Source: Billgrantia tianxiuensis (GTDB taxonomy: Bacteria; Pseudomonadota; Gammaproteobacteria; Pseudomonadales; Halomonadaceae). From it: a stretch of DNA of 64,000 nt. The position numbers were made by a program, and so were the translations under genes. Where the stretch lies: positions 3,410,001-3,474,000 of the forward strand of contig NZ_CP035042.1 in assembly GCF_009834345.1 (NCBI RefSeq). The letters run 5' to 3'. Below, one piece after another: positions 1 to 11,341 of the stretch; the stretch's first letter is position 1, and each line of letters opens with the position of its first letter. The notes beneath the pieces are model-generated. The model was not told where the DNA came from, made no database searches, and saw nothing but the letters and a program-made list of their open reading frames with translations.

Positions 1-2
1 TC

Positions 3-440
3 AATCCGGCATGGAGCCATGCATCCTCCACGCTGGAGAACCACTTGAAGTCCCTGCGCAGCCGCCCACTGACGGCCGAACTACTGCGTGCGTTGCTGCT
101 CGCCGAGCAGCGCTTGGGGGAAGCAACCGAGCTTTTGGTCAACAGCCTCGCTCACAACGATACCTGTCGCGCACTCGAAGCATCACCCCAGGAATTGCAC
201 CAGCGGTTGACCGACACCCCGGCATACGAGTGGCTGGAACAGCTCGAGACACTGGCTACCCGCTGGCTAGCTGCGATGGACGAGCTGTTCGAGAGCCACG
301 TCTCTCCTCCCGCTGCGGTTGACGAGTATCGTCAGCGCTGGCTCTCACTGGAAAATCCGGACGCTCCCTTGCCCGCCCTGCGCCAGGCCCGCCGTGACCA
401 CCGTCAGCATTGGCATGCCCTGGCCGAGCGCTGCTCATGA
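3..440 (+). CDS. Uncharacterised protein, C-terminal part
   Basis: An open frame runs in from the left edge with no stop and no convincing start, and ends in TGA at 438-440, so this is the last 145 codons of a longer protein. A TTG at 45 could serve as a start but lacks a ribosome binding site. The visible part is soluble, mostly helical in character, rich in Leu, Ala, Glu and Arg, and has no cysteine cluster, signal peptide or membrane segment. I do not recognise a family. The next gene begins 135 bases downstream on the same strand. Confidence 0.55.
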   Translation, partial: NPAWSHASSTLENHLKSLRSRPLTAELLRALLLAEQRLGEATELLVNSLAHNDTCRALEASPQELHQRLTDTPAYEWLEQLETLATRWLAAMDELFESHVSPPAAVDEYRQRWLSLENPDAPLPALRQARRDHRQHWHALAERCS

Positions 441-575
441 AAAGGCGTCGTCGGACTTAACTTGCACGGCAACTCTGTGATATTGGTGAACCGTAAGAGG
501 TAGGAGTCGATCCCGTCAGCCTTGCCGTAGCCGTGAGCTTACCGCTCGGCCCATGCAGAATCTGGAGGGAGGAAC

Positions 576-1289
576 ATGGGTATGACACTGTCACCCCGCC
601 CTGCCCGGGTCATCGACCTGGAAACGATGCGCCAGAAGCTCCAGGCCAAGCGCCGCCTGGTACGCCTCTCCCCTGAGCTCGACGGTCTCGAGATGGTCTA
701 TAGCCTGGCCTCGGACCCCGACTCCCTCTACGGCATGCCCATTCTTGCCTGGGGCCTGCGTGAGAATGGCGACGTGGTTGGCCTTGTCCCTTGGATGGAA
801 ACGCTGACCCCGTGCCACCTTCTCGATGATGCCGAACACGGCTGCTTCGTGGGTTACCGCGATCCCGAGACCGAGGAGCTTCTCGAGGTTCCCCCGCCAC
901 ACAAGGCCTGCGAACTGACGCATGCCGCCGCCTATTTCGACTACGAAGAAACCCGCGAGATCACCCTCATTCAGCAGATCCCCGATACCCAGGGCACCCA
1001 TGCCCTATGCATCGACGACGACAGTCGCCCCTGGCAGCTCAAGCAGGTATTCGGCTGGCGCCTATACAGCGATGGCAACGTGGAAGCACTTCTGGCCGAT
1101 GAGACGCTTGTCGAGTCGACGCCGATCCTGCCTGGCGATGCCTGCCTCTACCCCGGCCGCAGCCGTCACAGGGTGGTCTACTTTTTCCAGCGCAGCATTG
1201 CCAATCGAATCCGTGAACAGGATCCAGGCACTCTCGAGGCTCTGGCGTTGATGGTCATCCCCTGCGCCGCGGAAGGAGCCGGCAACTGA
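576..1289 (+). CDS. Conserved hypothetical protein, 237 aa
   Basis: The start is well supported: GGAGGGAGG lies just upstream of the ATG. The product is acidic and soluble, with no signal peptide or membrane helix. It begins with a basic segment that could contact nucleic acid or protein (residues about 20-35, rich in Lys and Arg). Histidine and acidic residues are frequent in the middle. I do not recognise the family and assign no function. It is followed by tusA on the opposite strand, so it is probably a single-gene unit. The 135 bases before it hold no promoter I would defend. Confidence 0.75.
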   Translation: MGMTLSPRPARVIDLETMRQKLQAKRRLVRLSPELDGLEMVYSLASDPDSLYGMPILAWGLRENGDVVGLVPWMETLTPCHLLDDAEHGCFVGYRDPETEELLEVPPPHKACELTHAAAYFDYEETREITLIQQIPDTQGTHALCIDDDSRPWQLKQVFGWRLYSDGNVEALLADETLVESTPILPGDACLYPGRSRHRVVYFFQRSIANRIREQDPGTLEALALMVIPCAAEGAGN

Positions 1290-1323
1290 ACGAATGGCAG
1301 TGAGCGGGCGGGCTGGCAGTACA

Positions 1324-1581
1324 TCAGCCTAAACGGATAAAGTAGAGATACTGCCCGTCCGACTCCTGCTGCGAGATCAGCTCATGGCCGAGAAAGCTAC
1401 AAAACTTGGGCACGTCCCGAGTGGTCGCCGGATCCGTGGCGATCACCTTGAGAATCTCGCCAGGCTGCATGTCGCGCACTTTGTTGTGCATCAGCATGAT
1501 GGGCTCCGGGCAGTAGAGTCCGGTCGTATCCAGCTCAACCTGATGGGTGAAGGTGGGCTGTGAGTCGGCGGTATTCGTCAT
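1324..1581 (-). CDS. tusA: TusA-family sulfur carrier protein
   Basis: TusA accepts persulfide sulfur from a cysteine desulfurase on a conserved cysteine and passes it to the TusBCD/E relay for tRNA 2-thiouridine formation or to other sulfur acceptors in the cytoplasm. The 85-residue product shows the family signature LYCPEPIM with the carrier Cys at residue 24, then DMQPGE and the [13 protein letters not shown] segment typical of true TusA rather than the wider YedF/SirA group. Length matches the family (about 80 aa). It is divergent from the gene at 1611, with 29 bases between the two starts, so promoters must overlap. Confidence 0.9.
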   Translation of the reverse strand: MTNTADSQPTFTHQVELDTTGLYCPEPIMLMHNKVRDMQPGEILKVIATDPATTRDVPKFCSFLGHELISQQESDGQYLYFIRLG

Positions 1582-1610
1582 CGATCGACCTCGGCGTAGG
1601 GAGCTGCTAG

Positions 1611-1898
1611 ATGATCAAGATCATTATCGAACGTCGTATCATGCCTGGCCTGGAAGAGGAATACGAGGAGGCGGCGCGCGAAGCCATGCGTCACTCGCTC
1701 GGCGCCAAAGGGTTCGTGGGTGGAGAGACCCTGGTCGAACGCGGCCACAGCGACCGGCGTCTGATGATCGTCAAATGGCGCGACCTGAACGCCTGGAACG
1801 AATGGTACACCAGCGAAGAACGCTCCAGGGCAATGCAGCGCATTCTGCCGCTGCTGACCGAGGACGAGACCATCCGCATCTATGAACCCTCCTACTGA
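1611..1898 (+). CDS. Antibiotic biosynthesis monooxygenase (ABM) fold protein
   Basis: The 95-residue protein has the size and pattern of a dimeric alpha/beta ferredoxin-like ABM domain: an N-terminal strand ([10 protein letters not shown]), a helix rich in Glu and Ala, a central strand near residues 48-54 (RRLMIVKW), and the NEWYTSEE helix typical of the family. Members include quinol monooxygenases and haem-degrading enzymes, but many have no known activity, and I cannot tell the substrate. GGGAG lies ahead of the ATG. It is divergent from tusA and convergent with rlmM, whose stop is 15 bases away. Confidence 0.75.
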   Translation: MIKIIIERRIMPGLEEEYEEAAREAMRHSLGAKGFVGGETLVERGHSDRRLMIVKWRDLNAWNEWYTSEERSRAMQRILPLLTEDETIRIYEPSY

Positions 1899-1913
1899 GA
1901 GGAGTTCATGTCG

Positions 1914-3008
1914 TCAGTCTCGTAGCCTGACGTGCACCGTGACCTCTTCACGGTCGTGATAGAGATGCCGGCAGCGCAGCATAGCGCGCACACCGGCATC
2001 CGCCAGCGCATCCTCCAACTGAGCCAGGCAACGTTCGACCTCTTCCCAGCGCCGCTTCATTGGCAGCTTGAGGTTGAACACTGCCTCCCGGCACCAGCGC
2101 CGGGTCAACCAACGCTGTACCATCGCCGTCACACGAGCCGGCTTGTCGACGATATCGCATACCAGCCAATCCAGCCGATACGGCGGCTCCCAGACAAAAC
2201 CATCCTCACGTAGATGTTCGACCAGCCCTGTGGCCATCAGATCCCCTTTCATGGGACCGTTGTCGATGGCAAAGACATGCATTCCACGATTGACCAACTG
2301 CCAGGTCCAACCACCTGGCGCTGCCCCCAGATCGGCAGCTTGCATACCTTCGGCCAGGCGCTCATCCCACTCATCGCGGGGTATGAACTCGTGCCAAGCC
2401 TCCTCTAGCTTCAAGGTCGAACGACTGGGGGCAGCCGAAGGGAAACGCAAACGCCGTATGCCGCCTGGCAGCTCGCTGCGGTTACCGGCAAAACTCATGC
2501 CCAACTGGACACGATCGCCGTCCGTCCAGAACAGGTGCAGTCGACGCCCTGCCGCCTTTCGACGCAGAGCGCCGCGCTTGCGCAGCGTCGATTCCAGCGG
2601 GCGTGTCAGTGCCTTGATCAGCCCCGCCAGGGCCTTGCCTTCGTTGGTATCGGGCGTCTCGTGCCATATGGCATCGAAGCTCCAGCCACTGGCAACAACC
2701 TGCGTCACAATAGCGGAGAGCCTGTCATCTCGCGCCAGGGAAAGCGGCGGCAACGCCACCAGACACTGGCGCGCAAAGACGAGCTGCTCGAAACGTAGCT
2801 CACGATGCAATTCGTTGGCTGGTCGCTCATCCTCTACGAGGAAGCACACGTAACCCTCCTGCGGAGAAAAGTCCGACCTGCCCTGCCACCCTAACAGCTT
2901 GACATGCACCGCCACTTCAGCGGCTACGTCATGCTCGAACCCCGGACGACAATAGAACAGCAGCTGATCCGGTACCACGCGCACTTCCCCTTGTGGCATT
3001 TCAAGCAT
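1914..3008 (-). CDS. rlmM: 23S rRNA 2'-O-ribose C2498 methyltransferase RlmM
   Basis: RlmM methylates the 2'-hydroxyl of C2498 in the peptidyl-transferase loop of 23S rRNA before ribosome assembly. The sequence has an N-terminal THUMP-type half beginning DQLLFYCRPGFEHDVAAE, then a Rossmann-like methyltransferase half with PSRSTLKLEEA and the SAM-binding AADLGAAPGGWTW, followed by DWLVCDIV and the catalytic-lysine region FNLKLPMK. I chose the ATG at 3008, giving 364 aa close to the usual length. A longer frame to 3068 adds 20 residues with no family resemblance. Confidence 0.93.
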   Translation of the reverse strand: MLEMPQGEVRVVPDQLLFYCRPGFEHDVAAEVAVHVKLLGWQGRSDFSPQEGYVCFLVEDERPANELHRELRFEQLVFARQCLVALPPLSLARDDRLSAIVTQVVASGWSFDAIWHETPDTNEGKALAGLIKALTRPLESTLRKRGALRRKAAGRRLHLFWTDGDRVQLGMSFAGNRSELPGGIRRLRFPSAAPSRSTLKLEEAWHEFIPRDEWDERLAEGMQAADLGAAPGGWTWQLVNRGMHVFAIDNGPMKGDLMATGLVEHLREDGFVWEPPYRLDWLVCDIVDKPARVTAMVQRWLTRRWCREAVFNLKLPMKRRWEEVERCLAQLEDALADAGVRAMLRCRHLYHDREEVTVHVRLRD

Positions 3009-3180
3009 TCCCTTCTGGTAGCTGCGGCCTGCCCTGTCCGGCTCGGCTGGCATGAGCCACGGAGGCAACAGGAGGCGGTGGAATCATTGACATCAACAGG
3101 ATGGGCTCCGGCAGGTTTCAAGCAGCAATGGTAACAGCCTTGGCAGCGGCTGTCGGCATGGACGGCCATCCAGCACATCG

Positions 3181-3311
3181 TTTAATTTTCGTATATTAAA
3201 TTAAACAAATGATTCATATTGGTGCACATCTTTGGGTAATTTGAAAGCAATTTCGGCTCATATCAATGTCTAATCCAAACATAGCCTATGCGATTGCTGC
3301 ATAATGGTGCA
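3181..3311. promoter_or_regulatory. AT-rich promoter region of gdhA with dyad and TGGTGCA half-sites
   Basis: The gap between rlmM and gdhA (about 350 bases) is markedly AT-richer than its surroundings. It holds an inverted repeat, TTTAATTT and AAATTAAA around a 9-base centre (3181-3205), and two copies of TGGTGCA (3220-3226 and 3305-3311). TGGTGCA is a half-site of the classic NtrC target, and gdhA is nitrogen-controlled in many bacteria. I found no clear sigma-54 -24/-12 pair, so any NtrC action here would have to be tested. The role is inferred. Confidence 0.35.
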
Positions 3312-3355
3312 TTGAATTATAGTGAGCGCACCTAATTAAACTCAGGATGCTCTCA

Positions 3356-4708
3356 ATGACCTACATCCACGACACCCTCGAAGGGTTGCGCAGGAGCAGT
3401 CCGGCCCAAGGCGAGTTCTACCAGGCCGCCGAGGAAGTGCTCGAATGCCTGCGGCCTCTGCTCGAAACCGTGCCGCGCTATCATCAACACAGCATCATTG
3501 AGCGTATCGTCGAGCCCGAGCGCCAGATCATGTTCCGCGTTAGCTGGGTTGACGATGCCGGCAAGGTTCAGGTCAACAAGGGCTATCGCATCCAGTTCAA
3601 CTCGGCACTTGGCCCTTACAAGGGCGGCCTGCGCTTTCATCCCAGCGTCAACGCCAGCATCATCAAATTCCTGGGTTTCGAGCAAATCTTCAAGAACGCC
3701 CTGACCGGACTGCCCATCGGCGGTGGCAAGGGAGGCTCCAACTTCGACCCGAAGGGCAAGTCCGACGGCGAGATCATGCGCTTCTGTCAGTCGTTCATGA
3801 ACGAGCTGTACCGCCACATTGGGCCGACCATCGACGTTCCCGCCGGTGACATCGGCGTGGGCGCCCGGGAGATCGGCTACCTATATGGTCAGTACAAGCG
3901 CCTCACGGGCCGCTACGAAGGGGTGTTCACTGGCAAAGGGCTGAACTGGGGCGGCTCTCTCGGCCGAAAGGAAGCTACCGGCTATGGTGCGGTCTACTTT
4001 GCCCAGAACATGCTCGAAGCGCGTGGCGATAGCATTACCGGCAAGACTTGTTTGGTATCCGGTGCCGGCAATGTGGCCATCTACACGATCGAGAAGCTCT
4101 ACCAACTCGGCGCCCGGCCCATTACCTGCTCGGACTCCCGCGGCACGATCCATCACCCAGAGGGGATCGACCTCGATACACTCAAGTTGCTCAAGGAGAT
4201 CAAGCGCACCTCACTACGTGAGTATGTCGAACACCATCCCGAGGCAACGTACATCGATGCCCAGGACTACCCGAGCGACGGCCATGCCGTATGGCGTATC
4301 GCGGGTGACGTGGCCTTCCCCAGCGCCACTCAAAACGAAGTAACCGAGGCCGATGCCATCGCCCTGCTTAACAATGGTGTGCACTGCATCAGCGAAGGCT
4401 CCAACATGTCCTCTACGGCAGCCGCCGTCGACCGTTTCCTCGAGACCAGGGTCGCCTATGGCCCCGGCAAGGCCGCCAATGCCGGCGGCGTGGCCACCAG
4501 CCAGCTAGAGATGGCACAGAACAGCAGCATGCAGCAGTGGACCTTGGAGAAGGTCGACTCCAAGCTGCAGGCGATCATGGCAGATATTCATCGGCAGTGT
4601 GCGAGCACTGCAGAGGAGTTCGGCGAGCCAACCAACCTGGTACTCGGTGCCAATATCGCCGGCTTCCGCAAGGTGGCCGATGCCATGATTGATCAAGGTG
4701 TCGTATAG
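3356..4708 (+). CDS. gdhA: NADP-specific glutamate dehydrogenase
   Basis: GdhA aminates 2-oxoglutarate with ammonium and NADPH to make glutamate in the cytoplasm. The 450-residue length and the motifs match the hexameric bacterial enzyme: GPYKGGLRFHPSVN, then LTGLPIGGGKGGSNFDPKG with the catalytic Lys, the PAGDIGVGAREIGYL segment, and the dinucleotide fold VSGAGNVAIYT. I chose ATG 3356 because AGGA sits at proper distance; an ATG at 3347 abuts the same AGG and is badly spaced. The gene has its own upstream promoter region and ends at a strong bidirectional terminator. Confidence 0.95.
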   Translation: MTYIHDTLEGLRRSSPAQGEFYQAAEEVLECLRPLLETVPRYHQHSIIERIVEPERQIMFRVSWVDDAGKVQVNKGYRIQFNSALGPYKGGLRFHPSVNASIIKFLGFEQIFKNALTGLPIGGGKGGSNFDPKGKSDGEIMRFCQSFMNELYRHIGPTIDVPAGDIGVGAREIGYLYGQYKRLTGRYEGVFTGKGLNWGGSLGRKEATGYGAVYFAQNMLEARGDSITGKTCLVSGAGNVAIYTIEKLYQLGARPITCSDSRGTIHHPEGIDLDTLKLLKEIKRTSLREYVEHHPEATYIDAQDYPSDGHAVWRIAGDVAFPSATQNEVTEADAIALLNNGVHCISEGSNMSSTAAAVDRFLETRVAYGPGKAANAGGVATSQLEMAQNSSMQQWTLEKVDSKLQAIMADIHRQCASTAEEFGEPTNLVLGANIAGFRKVADAMIDQGVV

Positions 4709-4760
4709 CGCCACTCCATCTGGCACCTGGGGCGTCGGGCTCCCGACGATGGCCGAACAT

Positions 4761-4795
4761 GACAAAGCCCCGGTCTTCTCGACCAGGGCTTTGTC
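4761..4795. terminator. Bidirectional intrinsic terminator between gdhA and gdx
   Basis: GACAAAGCC and GGCTTTGTC, extended by GGTC/GACC, form a long stem in the 112-base gap between two convergent genes. Terminal A/T pairs give a short U-rich run in both directions. Confidence 0.8.
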
Positions 4796-4820
4796 TCATA
4801 CGGGTACGTCCTTCCCCCCA

Positions 4821-5135
4821 CTAAGCAGCCAGCTTCAGGCCCACTAGGCCAGCAAGGATCAGCACCAGGCTGAGCAGCCGCAGCGGCGAAGCGCTATCGC
4901 CATAGATCAGAATGCCCAGCAAGACCGTACCCACCGCGCCAATGCCTACCCAGATGGCGTAGGCGGTACCCACGGGCAACGCCTTCATTGCCTGTGCCAG
5001 CAGATAAAAGCTGGCCACCATGGCCATAATCGTGAGCAGACTGGGAAGCGGTCGGGTAAAGCCCGCTGATGCCTTCAGGCCCAACGCCCACGCCACTTCG
5101 AGAAGACCGGCAACGACCAACATCAACCAGGCCAT
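4821..5135 (-). CDS. gdx: SMR-family guanidinium exporter Gdx (SugE)
   Basis: A 104-residue, four-helix small multidrug resistance protein of the inner membrane. It starts [20 protein letters not shown], so the family's essential membrane Glu is at residue 13. The sequence resembles the SugE/Gdx branch, now known to export guanidinium by proton antiport, more than the promiscuous EmrE branch. The upstream guanidine-II riboswitch supports that choice. I reject a start at 5450, which would run through the riboswitch and into 5S rRNA; ATG 5135 has AAGGAAA just upstream. The gene lies directly downstream of the rRNA operon, same strand. Confidence 0.9.
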   Translation of the reverse strand: MAWLMLVVAGLLEVAWALGLKASAGFTRPLPSLLTIMAMVASFYLLAQAMKALPVGTAYAIWVGIGAVGTVLLGILIYGDSASPLRLLSLVLILAGLVGLKLAA

Positions 5136-5156
5136 TGAGATTTCCTTCTTGAGGGT

Positions 5157-5199
5157 CCGAGGCCGTCCCCGGGTTGCAGCACACCATCGGGTCGTCCCG
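5157..5199 (-). promoter_or_regulatory. Guanidine-II (mini-ykkC) riboswitch
   Basis: On the minus strand two hairpins with ACGR loops stand in series before the gdx ribosome binding site. The first is CGGG-ACGA-CCCG (5199-5188). The second is CCGGGG-ACGG-CCUCGG (5172-5157), paired throughout with one G-U. A 15-base linker joins them. Two short hairpins with ACGR tetraloops is the defining form of the guanidine-II class, which turns on guanidinium exporters when guanidinium binds. The second hairpin ends 22 bases before the ATG, consistent with control of ribosome access. Confidence 0.87.
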
Positions 5200-5225
5200 C
5201 TGGCGATCAGGGGGGACGCTTTGGG

Positions 5226-5330
5226 GCCCCCAAACGGCGAACCCCCGACCAGTTGGCCGGGGTTGCTGAAGAAATGCCTGACGATGTCCAGGGCGGCTCC
5301 CCGCGACTCTCCGTGGGAGGCCCTAAACGG
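5226..5330 (-). pseudogene. Remnant of a second 5S rRNA tail with its own terminator
   Basis: Downstream of the 5S gene, the minus strand repeats the 5S 3' end (CATCGTCAGGC, 5274-5284), preceded by a GGGCCTCCC block resembling the 5S interior. It then repeats the spacer (TTCTTCAGCAACCCC) and a second hairpin, AACCCC/GGGGTT, ending in CGCCGTTTGGGG as the first one ends CGCCGTTTAGGG. This looks like a decayed tandem copy of the 5S 3' part plus terminator. Confidence 0.55.
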
Positions 5331-5332
5331 CG

Positions 5333-5360
5333 AAACCCAGCCTCTCTCGAAGCTGGGTTT
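5333..5360 (-). terminator. rRNA operon terminator hairpin
   Basis: AAACCCAGC and GCTGGGTTT form a perfect 9-bp stem 10 bases after the 5S 3' end. Only a short T-rich run follows, so termination may be partial. A second, similar hairpin lies about 100 bases further on. Confidence 0.7.
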
Positions 5361-5370
5361 CTGAAAAGAT

Positions 5371-5487
5371 GCCTGACGATGACCTACTCTCGCATGGGGA
5401 GGCCCCACACTACCATCGGCGCTGAGCGGTTTCACTGCTGAGTTCGGCATGGGATCAGGTGGTTCCCACTCGCTATGGTCGTCAGGC
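5371..5487 (-). rRNA. rrf: 5S ribosomal RNA
   Basis: The 117-base gene begins GCCTGACGACCATAGCGAG and ends GTCATCGTCAGGC, the two ends pairing as helix I. The internal CCGAACTCAG is the universal loop sequence. It is last in the operon, 83 bases after 23S. Confidence 0.95.
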
Positions 5488-5570
5488 GAAAACGGTTGGA
5501 ATCATGCTGACGCTACGTCTCGTCGTATCCGTCAATTGCGCGCGATGCGCAGACCCCTTGGGGTTATATG

Positions 5571-8455
<2,885 letters not shown>

Positions 8456-8563
8456 ATATAACCCGAAGGGGTCTGGTCTGCGATCACGTACGACAATTGC
8501 CGGATACGCTTGAGACGTATCTCTTGCGTTTTCTCCTTGCGGAGAAAACTTGTCAGCATGATT

Positions 8564-8579
8564 CACATTGTTAAAGAGC
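8564..8579 (-). promoter_or_regulatory. boxA antitermination site in the 16S-23S spacer
   Basis: The minus strand reads GCTCTTTAACAATGTG, matching the boxA element bound by NusB/S10. It lies between tRNA-Ala and 23S, as expected for a second boxA of an rRNA operon. Confidence 0.85.
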
Positions 8580-8656
8580 AGACTGTTCAGAGAACAGTGA
8601 TAAGCACACCTTGCGCTTATCACTGGTCACGAAACATGAGACTGAGGGGAGAAGTT

Positions 8657-8732
8657 TGGTGGAGCCAAGCGGGATCGAACCGCTGACCTCCTGCGTGCAA
8701 GGCAGGCGCTCTCCCAGCTGAGCTATGGCCCC
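8657..8732 (-). tRNA. tRNA-Ala (UGC anticodon)
   Basis: A 76-base cloverleaf starting GGGGCCATAGCTCAGCTGG and ending in encoded CCA. The anticodon stem-loop is CTGCC-TTGCACG-CAG with anticodon TGC; the T loop GGTTCGATCC is intact. It is the spacer tRNA nearest 23S. Confidence 0.97.
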
Positions 8733-8760
8733 ACTGATCATCGCGTTGCAACTGGCGATG

Positions 8761-8842
8761 AATTTCGTCGGAGACAAGGCGCTTTGGGCCGACGCATAGC
8801 TCGCTATGCGAGGTTCAAAGCAACGCCGTATCCGGCGAAATT
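8761..8842. repeat. 82-bp near-perfect palindrome in the tRNA spacer
   Basis: The whole stretch between tRNA-Ala and tRNA-Ile folds on itself. AATTTCGTCGGA near the left end matches the complement of the CCGGCGAAATT right end. The inner arms pair (AAGGCG with CGCC, CTTTG with CAAAG) and the centre is GCATAGC-TC-GCTATGC. It could be a dispersed intergenic palindrome that landed here or an rRNA processing stem. It ends exactly at the CCA of tRNA-Ile. Confidence 0.75.
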
Positions 8843-8919
<77 letters not shown>

Positions 8920-8956
8920 GGCACTGTACGGTTGCAAGCTTGCTAGCCGTCGGCTG

Positions 8957-9021
8957 GCCGACCTCACCCTTCTTTCCACAAAGGTCAGGGGGTGCGCTCT
9001 AGCCAACTGAGCTACAGACCC
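8957..9021 (-). pseudogene. Degenerate tRNA-Ile copy
   Basis: Between 16S and the intact tRNA-Ile the minus strand reads GGGTCTGTAGCTCAGTTGGC and continues TAGAGCGCACCC, nearly identical to the first half of tRNA-Ile. The anticodon loop is then replaced by about 20 bases (CCTGACCTTTGTGGAAAGAA) before GGGTGAGGTCGGC resumes. After that the T arm and acceptor 3' strand are lost. It cannot form a normal anticodon or CCA end. Confidence 0.8.
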
Positions 9022-9128
9022 GGCTTGCTACCGATGCATCGGCGATCGCTCGCCGACCCAAACAGTCTTTGCTCTGGCCGATCAGGTAATTCATTGTGAG
9101 CACTTGCCGCGAGGCGTGATTCGTCGTT

Positions 9129-10667
<1,539 letters not shown>

Positions 10668-10841
10668 TAAGATCGTGCGGTTCTTGCTCGCCCCTTCCCG
10701 AAGAAACGGACGAAAGCGAACCAAACTCGGCTCAAGGTCAAAGCTTCTCAAAAGACCCGAAGGTCTCGACGAGTCGCTTGCCTTGAAATGGTGTGACTTC
10801 TCACCACCTCATCGACAAGCGCCCACATGAATTACCTGATC

Positions 10842-10855
10842 GATTGTTAAAGAGC
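10842..10855 (-). promoter_or_regulatory. boxA antitermination site in the rRNA leader
   Basis: The minus strand reads GCTCTTTAACAATC, a good boxA match, about 175 bases before 16S. Together with the spacer copy at 8564 it gives the usual pair for a Nus-dependent rRNA antitermination complex. Confidence 0.85.
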
Positions 10856-10965
10856 GGCTCCTTTTCTCTTCAAGCCTCAGCCTGAAGCGCGGAGCGTCTC
10901 GCTTGCCGTCGTGGCCGTCAATCCTGGGATCAAGCGGCCTCGCCAGCGCCCTGCGAGGAAGGCGT

Positions 10966-10993
10966 ATTCTACTGAAGCGCCGGAGTTTGTCAA
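10966..10993 (-). promoter_or_regulatory. rRNA operon promoter P2
   Basis: On the minus strand TTGACA (10993-10988) and TAGAAT (10971-10966) are separated by 16 bases. It is the promoter nearer to 16S and lies about 110 bases upstream of boxA. Confidence 0.75.
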
Positions 10994-11091
10994 CTCTCTT
11001 CGAGGCCGCCACCGAGGTGACCCTGACCGCGAAGACCAGCCGGAGCCGGCGACCGCAAGCCCGTTGCCGGACTTGCTTTCGAGTGGGGCGC

Positions 11092-11119
11092 ATTCTACCG
11101 AATCCGCCGTGGGCGTCAA
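11092..11119 (-). promoter_or_regulatory. rRNA operon promoter P1
   Basis: TTGACG (11119-11114) and TAGAAT (11097-11092), again 16 bases apart, 126 bases upstream of the other promoter and similar to it beyond the hexamers. A-rich sequence upstream (GATTTTTCGACTC) could act as an UP element. The remaining stretch to 11341 holds no gene. Confidence 0.75.
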
Positions 11120-11341
11120 GTGCGAATTTTGCGAAGCGAGTCGAAAAATCCAAATCATGACAACCACTTACCACCCTATCCACCGCCTGCAACGTTGCCC
11201 GTCGCCGGCAGCGGATGCGTACTTTAAGGGCTGCCCAGCAAGGACGCAACCCTTTGCGTCAAAAAAATATAGCTCAGGTTTCTGGCAGCAGCCATGACGG
11301 CGATCAATTTTCTCACCCGCTACCGTAGGAGACGGGATGCA

